The notes under the pieces: generated by a model | Told to the model about the DNA's origin: nothing | What the model saw: only the letters and a program-made list of their open reading frames with translations | The model's database searches: none | NCBI GenBank assembly: GCA_002480495.1 | Contig: DLCG01000016.1 | Coordinates: 1-7,027, forward strand | DNA: 7,027 bases | Reading direction: 5' to 3' | DNA from: Rhodobiaceae bacterium UBA7804 | GTDB taxonomy: Bacteria > Pseudomonadota > Alphaproteobacteria > Parvibaculales > Parvibaculaceae | Part shown: positions 1 through 5,047 of the stretch, one piece after another | Layout of the letters: the number at the start of each line of letters is the position of its first letter | Numbering within the stretch: the first letter of the stretch is position 1 | Made by a program: the position numbers and the translations under genes

Positions 1-600
1 GAAGATGCCGGTGTCGTCGGCGAAGAGGCAGAAGAGAAGGCGAACGAGATAACGCTCCAGATCGTGGCCGTCATAGCCCGCTTCCTTCAACGCGTCATGG
101 AGCTTGCCCATGAGCTCGGAGGCTTCGATGTTGACGGGGTCCTGATCCCTGAACGTGCGCTTCTGGACACCGATCATGAAGCCGAAGGCTTCGACATTGT
201 CCTTCAGGTCCGGGAGGGCGAAGCGGGTCTCGGTGTCCTCGTCCAGATCGTAAAGCTCGAAGCTCTGGAAATCGCTCAGGAGCAGGTAGCGCGGCAGCTC
301 CTTGTCCTTCAGGCCCGGAAAGTAATCGAGGGCCTGGGCCTTGGCCTTTTTCAGGTCACGGCCCTTGCTCTTCTGCTCGACAAGGAGCGTGCCCTTCCAG
401 AAGAGATCGATGAAACCGCGCTTCTCGCCGAGAAGCTTCACCGGCTCCTCATAGCTCGCGACGCGGCGGCGGGGGATGTCGAAAATCTGGAAGAATTCAT
501 TGTAGAAGGTCTGGGTCTCGCCCTTTTCGTAGTGGGCGTCCTTCCATTCCTCCGAGAAGCGCGCCGCGCGGGCGCGAATCTCATTCCAGCTCAGCCGCAT
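1..600 (-). CDS. MmeI-like (type IIL) restriction-modification DNA methyltransferase, N-terminal part
   Basis: Reading the minus strand from the ATG at 600-598 gives 200 uninterrupted codons to the window edge; the rest of the gene lies to the left. The protein begins MRLSWNEIRARAARFSEEWK. Residues 61-77 hold D65-X9-E75-X-K77, the PD-(D/E)XK-type nuclease motif known from the N-terminus of MmeI (D70-X9-EXK). Other blocks look typical of this family: GETQTFYNEFF (27-37), KRGFIDLFWKG (60-70), QALDYFPGLK (about 89-98), DPVNIEASELMGKLHDAL (near 155-172) and LLFCLFADDTGIF at the window edge. Family members are about 900 or more residues, with helical, N6-adenine methyltransferase and target-recognition domains following; none of those is visible here. 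A weak GGGGG lies just upstream of the ATG. The role would be to methylate a specific site and cut unmodified DNA in one polypeptide. Some family members are annotated simply as class I SAM-dependent methyltransferases, and activity here is unproven. Confidence 0.88.
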   Translation of the reverse strand, partial: MRLSWNEIRARAARFSEEWKDAHYEKGETQTFYNEFFQIFDIPRRRVASYEEPVKLLGEKRGFIDLFWKGTLLVEQKSKGRDLKKAKAQALDYFPGLKDKELPRYLLLSDFQSFELYDLDEDTETRFALPDLKDNVEAFGFMIGVQKRTFRDQDPVNIEASELMGKLHDALKEAGYDGHDLERYLVRLLFCLFADDTGIF

Positions 601-612
601 GAAACCCCCGAT

Positions 613-626
613 TTGCCTGAAGGCAA
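613..626. promoter_or_regulatory. Perfect inverted repeat upstream of the methyltransferase gene
   Basis: TTGCCT at 613-618 and AGGCAA at 621-626 form a perfect 6-bp inverted repeat with a 2-bp centre (GA). It ends 13 bp before the ATG of the minus-strand restriction-modification gene. A weak minus-strand promoter guess (TTGACC at 653-648, CATGCT at 631-626, 16-bp spacer) would start transcription within this palindrome. It may therefore be an operator or a short leader hairpin. The promoter match is poor at -10 and the assignment is tentative. Confidence 0.3.
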
Positions 627-697
627 GCATGCCGCTCGCGGTGCCGGGGTCAAGGGCGGTGTTTGGGGGGCGAGGGAAGAAGGGGTTTTTGCCCGAC

Positions 698-743
698 GCC
701 GCTTTGCGGCTTCTGGATTGCTTCGCTCCGCTCGCAATGACGG
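698..743. repeat. Dispersed palindromic repeat-like element
   Basis: The segment holds GCCGC-TTT-GCGGC (698-710), followed by an imperfect palindrome whose outer arms are ATTGC (717-721) and GCAAT (734-738), then GACGG. The block ATTGCTTCGCTCCGCTCGCA resembles a short interspersed repeat that is very common in alphaproteobacterial intergenic DNA; its translation gives the tell-tale SLRAERSNPE string on the minus strand. The palindromes are seen directly. Membership of a multicopy family is recalled from general familiarity and cannot be shown from a single copy. Confidence 0.5.
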
Positions 744-753
744 AAGAGGGGGG

Positions 754-776
754 CCGCCCGGGAGAGGGGCGGGCGG
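754..776. repeat. Strong GC hairpin (7-bp perfect stem)
   Basis: CCGCCCG (754-760) and CGGGCGG (770-776) form a perfect 7-bp stem with a 9-nt purine loop. There is no T-tract on either side in either direction, so it is not a canonical intrinsic terminator. It lies directly after the repeat-like element and may be part of the same composite unit. Confidence 0.45.
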
Positions 777-803
777 GGGAAACGGCGTTATGGCGCGCAT
801 ATA

Positions 804-822
804 GCGCGGGTGACGCCCGCGC
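804..822. repeat. Strong GC hairpin (7-bp perfect stem, 5-nt loop)
   Basis: GCGCGGG (804-810) and CCCGCGC (816-822) pair perfectly around TGACG. On the plus strand it is followed by GTTTC, too short to call an intrinsic terminator. Since both flanking genes point away from here, a terminator is not expected; it is more likely a folded repeat remnant. Confidence 0.4.
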
Positions 823-913
823 GTTTCGGCGGGGGCTTTGCGATCCGCGACGGAATACCCATCTCGTATCGTTGAACCTTACGATTTTGTGAGCTTGGGC
901 ACTCCGGTTCCGC

Positions 914-942
914 TTGGTCACCCGGCGCGGGAACGGCATAAT
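914..942 (+). promoter_or_regulatory. Candidate sigma70-type promoter of the transporter-hydrolase operon
   Basis: TTGGTC at 914-919 and CATAAT at 937-942 are separated by exactly 17 bp. The -10 matches 5 of 6 consensus positions and the -35 keeps the TTG core. The expected start of transcription is near 949-950, leaving a leader of about 70 nt before the ATG at 1021. This is the best promoter-like pair in the 420-bp gap. It is a consensus match by eye, not a mapped promoter. Confidence 0.5.
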
Positions 943-949
943 CAACACA

Positions 950-966
950 GATGACTTAATGTCATC
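950..966. promoter_or_regulatory. Candidate operator palindrome GATGAC-N5-GTCATC
   Basis: GATGACTTAATGTCATC is a perfect inverted repeat with 6-bp arms and an AT-rich 5-bp centre. It begins at the predicted +1 position of the promoter at 914-942, a standard location for a dimeric repressor operator. Its AT-rich core stands out from the GC-rich surroundings. No regulator gene is in this window, so the binding protein is unknown. Confidence 0.45.
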
Positions 967-1005
967 GGCTGAGAAGCGGGCCCCCCAAGAGCCCGTATGC
1001 TTGCG

Positions 1006-1013
1006 GGAGGAGG
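1006..1013 (+). promoter_or_regulatory. Ribosome binding site GGAGGAGG that fixes the first transporter start
   Basis: GGAGGAGG lies 7 nt upstream of the ATG at 1021. An in-frame upstream ATG at 997 would place this site inside the coding sequence and has no Shine-Dalgarno of its own, so 1021 is the better start. Confidence 0.8.
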
Positions 1014-1020
1014 ACCCCAG

Positions 1021-2508
1021 ATGACGAACCCGGCCTCGACGGGCGCGGCTACGACAGGTGCGGCTACGACCGGTGCGTCCATGGGGGGCGGGGCATATGC
1101 GCATGAGAGCGGCAAGCCGCTTTCGCGCTGGACGCTTCTCGCCTTTGCGCTGCCTGCGGCGCCCATCTCGGCCATGGGGCTGCCGCTGGTCGTTCACCTG
1201 CCGCCCTTCTATGCGGGGACGCTGGGCCTGGGGCTTACCGTGGTCGGCACCATCTTCATGCTGGCGCGCTTCTGGGACGTCTTCACCGATCCCGTGCTCG
1301 GCATCCTGTCGGACCGCTTCGAGACGCGCTGGGGACGGCGGCGGCACTGGATCGTCGCCTCCGTGCCGATCATGCTGCTCTCCGTCTACATGATCTTCAT
1401 GCCGCCGGGCGAGGTTTCGGCCGCCTATCTCATCTTCTGGCTCTTCGTGCTCTATGTCGGCTGGACGCTGCTCACCATCTCGCATATGAGCTGGGGCGCG
1501 GAGCTGACGCCGGACTATCACGAGCGCACGCGCGTGCAGGGCGCGCGGGAAGTGGCGCTCATTCTGGGCATGGTGCTGGTGCTGACGCTGCCCGTGCTCA
1601 TCGAGCAGACGAACCCGGAGAACCTGGCGCAGGCGCGCGTCGCCAGCATGGGCTGGTTCGTGCTGATCCTGCTGCCCATCGCGGTTTTTCTGGCGGTGTG
1701 GCGCGTGCCGGAGCGGCCGACGCCGACGCCCGTTCACGTGCCGATGAAGGATGCGGTGAAGGCGCTGATCGAGAGCCGGCCGCTGCAGATCGTGCTCGCG
1801 GCCGATCTTCTCGGCGGCGTGTCGGGCGGGCTCGTCGCCTCCATGTTCCTTTTCCTCGCGGAAGACGCGCTGAAGCTCGGGCAATATTCGAGCCTGATGC
1901 TGCTCGGCTATTTCATTTCCGGCGTCTGCTTCATTCCGCTGGTGCTCGCCGTGTCGCGGCGGCTCGGCAAGCACAAGACGGCGGCGGCCTCGGCGGTGTT
2001 CAACGCCTGCACCGTGCCATTCATCCTGCTGGTGCCGGAGGGGAACGCGCTGGCGGCGCTGGCCGTGTGGGTGCTGTGCGGCGTCAACATGGCGGCGGGG
2101 CCCTTCCTCTTCCGCTCGCTGATGGCGGATGTGGCGGACCACGACACCGTGATCACGCGGCAACAGCGCACGGGGCTTTTCTATTCGCTGCTGACCTCCA
2201 CCAGCAAGGTGGGCGCGGCCTTCGCGATCTTCATCGCCTATTCGCTGCTCGACGCGATCGGCTTTCAGGCGGGCGGCGAGAACACGCAAGCCGTGCTCGA
2301 CAGTCTGCGGGCGGTCTATGTCTGGCCGGCCTGCATCATCAGCGCCGCGGTGGCGGGCATTCTCTGGTTCTATCCGATCGACGAGCGGCAGCAGAAGGCG
2401 AACCGCGAAATCCTGGAGGCGCGGGGGCTCGAAGCCGCGGCGGCGGCCATTGCCATGCGAACCGGCCAGCCTTCCGACGCGCAATCTTCCGGCGTGGCGG
2501 CTGACTGA
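1021..2508 (+). CDS. MFS transporter, GPH cation-symporter type (MFS_2), first paralogue
   Basis: This is a 495-residue inner-membrane carrier with about 12 hydrophobic segments. The helix II/loop signature RFWDVFTDP (83-91), then GILSDR (94-99) and RWGRRRHW (103-110), is the hallmark of the glycoside-pentoside-hexuronide symporter family. D86 and D90 match in spacing the Asp pair of the MelB cation site. The motif SHMSWGAELTPDYHERTR (154-171) and a C-terminal-half block MADVADHD...RQQRTGLFYSLL are also family-like. Helix I lacks the Asp that contacts sugar in MelB, and the helix IV Asp position appears to be Thr, so a non-sugar substrate is plausible (by-eye alignment). The first 34 residues form a low-complexity hydrophilic tail with three copies of a 5-residue repeat. 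The C-terminus is Ala-rich and hydrophilic. It is the first gene of a three-gene operon; its TGA overlaps the next ATG. The substrate is unknown. Confidence 0.9.
   Translation: MTNPASTGAATTGAATTGASMGGGAYAHESGKPLSRWTLLAFALPAAPISAMGLPLVVHLPPFYAGTLGLGLTVVGTIFMLARFWDVFTDPVLGILSDRFETRWGRRRHWIVASVPIMLLSVYMIFMPPGEVSAAYLIFWLFVLYVGWTLLTISHMSWGAELTPDYHERTRVQGAREVALILGMVLVLTLPVLIEQTNPENLAQARVASMGWFVLILLPIAVFLAVWRVPERPTPTPVHVPMKDAVKALIESRPLQIVLAADLLGGVSGGLVASMFLFLAEDALKLGQYSSLMLLGYFISGVCFIPLVLAVSRRLGKHKTAAASAVFNACTVPFILLVPEGNALAALAVWVLCGVNMAAGPFLFRSLMADVADHDTVITRQQRTGLFYSLLTSTSKVGAAFAIFIAYSLLDAIGFQAGGENTQAVLDSLRAVYVWPACIISAAVAGILWFYPIDERQQKANREILEARGLEAAAAAIAMRTGQPSDAQSSGVAAD
1036..1080 (+). repeat. Three in-frame 15-bp tandem repeats in the transporter N-terminus
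   Basis: Units at 1036-1050, 1051-1065 and 1066-1080 encode STGAA, TTGAA and TTGAS. The second and third differ at only a few bases (ACGACAGGTGCGGCT versus ACGACCGGTGCGTCC). Being 15 bp long, gain or loss of a unit would keep the frame and change only the length of the cytoplasmic tail. The second transporter lacks this tail. Confidence 0.75.
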
Positions 2509-3260
2509 TGGCGGTTTTTTCGTCGGGCGGCGTCGAGATCGCCTATGAGGTCGAGGGGCAGGGGCAGCCGATCCTTCTCATTCACGGGTTTTCCGCGACG
2601 GCGGAAGACAACTGGGTGCGCACGGGCTGGGTGCAGGCGCTCACGCGCGCGCGCTCCAAGGCGATCACCTTCGATCTGCGCGGGCACGGGGCGAGCCAGA
2701 AACTCTACGAGCCGGAAGATTACGACATCGGGAAAATGGCGGGGGACGCGCTGGCGCTTCTCGACCATCTGGGCATCGAGAAGGCCGATCTCATGGGCTT
2801 TTCCATGGGCGCGGGGATCGCGATGCGGCTTGCGGCGGCGCATGGGCACCGCTTCGGCAAGGTCGTGCTGGCGGGAATGGGAGGACGCGCGCTCGAACCG
2901 GCGCGGCCGGGCAACCCCATCGCCGAGGCGCTGGAGGCGGCGGACCCTTCGACCGTCGAGGACCGCTCGGCGCGGGCCTTCCGGCTCTATGCGGAGAAGC
3001 TCGGACAGGACCTCAAGGCCATCGCGGCCTGCGCGAAGGAGCGGCGGCGCAGCGGCGCGCGCGAGGCGGCGGAGGCCGTTGGCAACGAGGTGCTGGTGAT
3101 CGCGGGCGCGCGCGACGACCTGGCCGGCGATCCGCGCGTGCTCGCGGAGATCATGCCCAATGCGCGGGCGGAGATCATTCCGGGTACGGATCACATGTTC
3201 GCGCTGCCGAACCCGATGTTCAAGGGCGCGGTGATGGATTTCCTGACGGGCTGGAGCTGA
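2508..3260 (+). CDS. Alpha/beta hydrolase fold protein, first paralogue
   Basis: A complete 250-residue cytoplasmic serine hydrolase with no signal peptide. The core motifs are in order: LLIHGFSA with the HG oxyanion-hole pair (26-27), FDLRGHGAS (55-63), nucleophile elbow G-F-S-M-G with Ser99, a helical cap around 130-190, the acid in VIAGARDD (probably D203) and His229 in GTDHMF. The full Ser-Asp-His triad is therefore present. The ATG shares its A with the transporter TGA (TGATG), and there is no strong Shine-Dalgarno, pointing to translational coupling. Its place between two paralogous transporters suggests it acts on the transported compound, probably at an ester, lactone or similar bond. 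The fold is certain by motif; the reaction is not. It is closely similar in layout to the hydrolase starting at 6474, sharing NWV-x-TGW-x-x-ALT near residue 35-46 and the same cap-region pattern. Confidence 0.9.
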   Translation: MAVFSSGGVEIAYEVEGQGQPILLIHGFSATAEDNWVRTGWVQALTRARSKAITFDLRGHGASQKLYEPEDYDIGKMAGDALALLDHLGIEKADLMGFSMGAGIAMRLAAAHGHRFGKVVLAGMGGRALEPARPGNPIAEALEAADPSTVEDRSARAFRLYAEKLGQDLKAIAACAKERRRSGAREAAEAVGNEVLVIAGARDDLAGDPRVLAEIMPNARAEIIPGTDHMFALPNPMFKGAVMDFLTGWS

Positions 3261-3305
3261 CGCCGCCGGCCGATTTCATCTCTTGCAATTCTTTCCGGGG
3301 GTTTC

Positions 3306-3312
3306 GAGGAGG
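3306..3312 (+). promoter_or_regulatory. Ribosome binding site GAGGAGG of the second transporter
   Basis: GAGGAGG lies just upstream of the ATG at 3316. It supports that start over the in-frame TTG at 3283, which has no comparable site. Confidence 0.7.
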
Positions 3313-3315
3313 ATC

Positions 3316-4686
3316 ATGTCCGATAAACGTCTGTCGCCGTGGCGGCTTGCCGCCTTTTCCGGTCCGGCCATTCCGATCGCGGCGCTCGGCCTTCCCATCG
3401 GCGTCTACCTGCCGCAGTTCTATGCCGGGCCGATGGGGCTCGGGCTTGCGGCAGTCGGCACGATCTTCATGCTGCTGCGGTTCTGGGACGTGATCACCGA
3501 CCCGCTGATGGGTATTATTTCGGATCGCTATACCTCGCGCTGGGGCAGGCGGCGGCACTGGATCGTCCTGTCGGTGCCGCTTCTCGTCATCTGCGCCTAT
3601 ATGGCGTTCGTGCCGACGGCGCCGGTTACGAGCCTCTATCTCTTCGGCTGGATGTTCTTCCTCTATATCGGCTGGACGATGCTCACCATCTCGCACATGG
3701 CCTGGGCGGCTGAACTTTCGGACGACTACAACGAGCGTTCGCGCATCCAGGGCTACCGCGAGGCGTTCCAGCTTATCGGCGTGCCGCTGGTGCTGCTCAT
3801 CCCCGCGATCATCGAACAGATGGAGCCGGAGAACATGGAAGCGGCGCGCGTCGCCTCCATCGGCTGGTTCATCGTGGCAACGCTGCCGATTGCGGTGGCG
3901 ATCAATGTCTTCTTCGTGCCGGAGCGGAAGTCCGCGCCGCAGCCGCCCATCGACCTCATCGCGGCGACCAGGGCGATCTTGCGCAACCTGCCGCTGCGCC
4001 GCTTGCTGGCGGCGGATTTCCTGAGCGGCTTTGCAGGGGCGGCTCTCGCCTCGATGTATATCTACGAGGCGACCTATGTGTGGGGCATCGGCTCGGTCGC
4101 GAGCTTCCTGCTGCTGCTCTATTTCTTCGGCGGCATCATCTTCATTCCGGTGGTGCTGAAGCTCAGCTACCGGCTCGGCAAGCACCGCACCGTGGTCGCG
4201 GCCGGTCTGTTCAATGTGGTCTTTCCGCCGGTGATTTTCCTGATCCCGGAGGGCAACTACATCGTCGCATCGTTCGTGCTGCTGTTTCTCGGCGTCAATA
4301 TAGGCACGACCACGACGCTCTACCGCTCGATGATGGCGGATGTGGCCGATATCGACGCATTGGAAACCGGACAGCGGCGCACGGGGCTTTTCTATGCGCT
4401 GCTGACGCTGACGCAGAAGCTCGGCGGGGCCGTTGCCGTGGGCGTCGTGTTCTGGACGCTGGCGCTGATCGGCTTCGTTCCGGAGCCGGGTGCGAACACG
4501 GAAGCGACGCTGACGGGACTTTCCATCGTCTTTGTGGCGACGCCCGTGATCTGCAACGCGCTCGTTGCCGCGATCATGTGGAAGTTCCCCATCGGCATCA
4601 AGGAGCAGGAGGAACTGCGCCGCCAGCTCGCCGAGCGCTTCGTCGAGGAAATCGAACAGACGGAGCGCCCGCCGAACCTGCCGTGA
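3316..4686 (+). CDS. MFS transporter, GPH cation-symporter type (MFS_2), second paralogue
   Basis: A 456-residue inner-membrane carrier with about 12 transmembrane segments. It aligns with the first transporter nearly end to end without large gaps, with about half of residues identical by eye in the N-terminal half. Shared blocks include RFWDVITDP (55-63, with D58 and D62 as the likely cation pair), RWGRRRHWIV (75-84), TISHMAWAAELSDDYNERSR, EPENMEAARVASIGWF, and in the C-terminal half MADVADIDALETGQRRTGLF. Like its paralogue it lacks an Asp in helix I at the MelB sugar site. It has only about nine residues before the first helix, without the repeat tail of the paralogue. The gene follows the hydrolase after a 55-bp gap and ends 3 bp from the stop of the convergent zinc-ribbon gene. 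Two diverged carriers in one operon suggest related but distinct substrates, opposite directions of transport, or a hetero-pair; sequence alone does not decide. Confidence 0.9.
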   Translation: MSDKRLSPWRLAAFSGPAIPIAALGLPIGVYLPQFYAGPMGLGLAAVGTIFMLLRFWDVITDPLMGIISDRYTSRWGRRRHWIVLSVPLLVICAYMAFVPTAPVTSLYLFGWMFFLYIGWTMLTISHMAWAAELSDDYNERSRIQGYREAFQLIGVPLVLLIPAIIEQMEPENMEAARVASIGWFIVATLPIAVAINVFFVPERKSAPQPPIDLIAATRAILRNLPLRRLLAADFLSGFAGAALASMYIYEATYVWGIGSVASFLLLLYFFGGIIFIPVVLKLSYRLGKHRTVVAAGLFNVVFPPVIFLIPEGNYIVASFVLLFLGVNIGTTTTLYRSMMADVADIDALETGQRRTGLFYALLTLTQKLGGAVAVGVVFWTLALIGFVPEPGANTEATLTGLSIVFVATPVICNALVAAIMWKFPIGIKEQEELRRQLAERFVEEIEQTERPPNLP

Positions 4687-4689
4687 GGA

Positions 4690-4944
4690 TCAGAAGTCGA
4701 AAAGTTCGCTGAGGAAGGATTCCCGCTTCTTCTTGCGATAGTGAGGCTGCGGTGCGTAGCGCTCGTCCGGGCGCTGCTCGCGCGGCGCGGCATTGCGCAC
4801 TTCCGGCGCGGGGCCTGAGCGCTCGATGATCTTGTCGAGTTCACCGCGGTCGAGCCAGACGCCCCGGCACTTGGGGCAATAGTCAATCTCGACGCCGCTA
4901 CGATCGGTCATAACGAGCGTTTCATTATCGACTGGACATTTCAT
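4690..4944 (-). CDS. Small zinc-ribbon protein (zf-TFIIB-like)
   Basis: An 84-residue protein starting MKCPVDNETLVM, the start usually seen in this family. C3, then C23-P-K-C26, is followed by RGVWLDRGELDKII (27-40), the signature of the TFIIB-type zinc-ribbon domain family. The expected second Cys of the first knuckle is Asp (CPVD instead of CxxC), as I recall for many relatives, so zinc may be held by three Cys plus another ligand. Residues 43-75 are charged and probably disordered; the C-terminus RESFLSELFDF looks like a conserved short helix. An alternative start at 4977 (95 residues) has a better-spaced GGGGAG upstream and cannot be excluded; longer versions read as low-complexity Arg/Pro. 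Function is unknown; roles as a small nucleic-acid or protein-binding factor are usually guessed. It may be cotranscribed behind the M20 gene, 103 bp away on the same strand. Confidence 0.82.
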   Translation of the reverse strand: MKCPVDNETLVMTDRSGVEIDYCPKCRGVWLDRGELDKIIERSGPAPEVRNAAPREQRPDERYAPQPHYRKKKRESFLSELFDF

Positions 4945-5047
4945 CGTCTGGTTCCGTCCTTTCCCTGGCTTGCGCATGGTTGCGGGCTCCCCATCCATAT
5001 AGGTGGAGATGCGCGCCCTGCCAGAGTGCGGGGAACGGAATTGGAGC

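Larger units (their letters stand above)
601..1020. other. 420-bp divergent intergenic region rich in hairpins
   Basis: This region separates the minus-strand methyltransferase start (600) from the plus-strand transporter start (1021). No open frame here has convincing coding character; the short frames cross palindromes and read as low-complexity Arg/Pro/Gly. It holds, left to right, a small palindrome (613-626), a dispersed-repeat-like segment (698-743), two strong GC hairpins (754-776 and 804-822), a stretch at 827-913 in which I see only a weak 5-bp inverted repeat, a sigma70-like promoter (914-942), a 17-bp palindrome (950-966) and a strong ribosome binding site (1006-1013). Confidence 0.75.

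Noticed and set aside
591..800. Minus-strand 69-codon frame upstream of the methyltransferase
   Set aside because: It is Pro/Arg low complexity and translates the dispersed repeat (SLRAERSNPE); it also overlaps the true methyltransferase start in another frame.
64..804. Plus-strand 246-codon open frame
   Set aside because: It lies antisense to the MmeI-like gene, whose minus-strand frame has clear family motifs; its last third crosses the palindromic repeats. It is a high-GC shadow.
868..885. ATCGT / ACGAT inverted repeat followed by TTTTG
   Set aside because: Only 5-bp arms with an 8-nt loop and a short T run; expected by chance and not placed to terminate any gene.
997..1020. Eight-residue N-terminal extension of the first transporter
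   Set aside because: The strong GGAGGAGG would lie inside it, correctly spaced for the ATG at 1021.
2370..3194. Minus-strand 274-codon frame
   Set aside because: It is antisense to the transporter end and the hydrolase, is Arg/His-rich, has no motif, and spans two well-supported genes.
3283..3315. TTG start for the second transporter
   Set aside because: The GAGGAGG before the ATG at 3316 and the paralogue's alignment favour the shorter form.
3220..4185. Minus-strand 321-codon frame
   Set aside because: It is antisense to the second transporter; the composition (Arg, His, Asp, Gln) is typical of the reverse frame of a GC-rich membrane protein gene.
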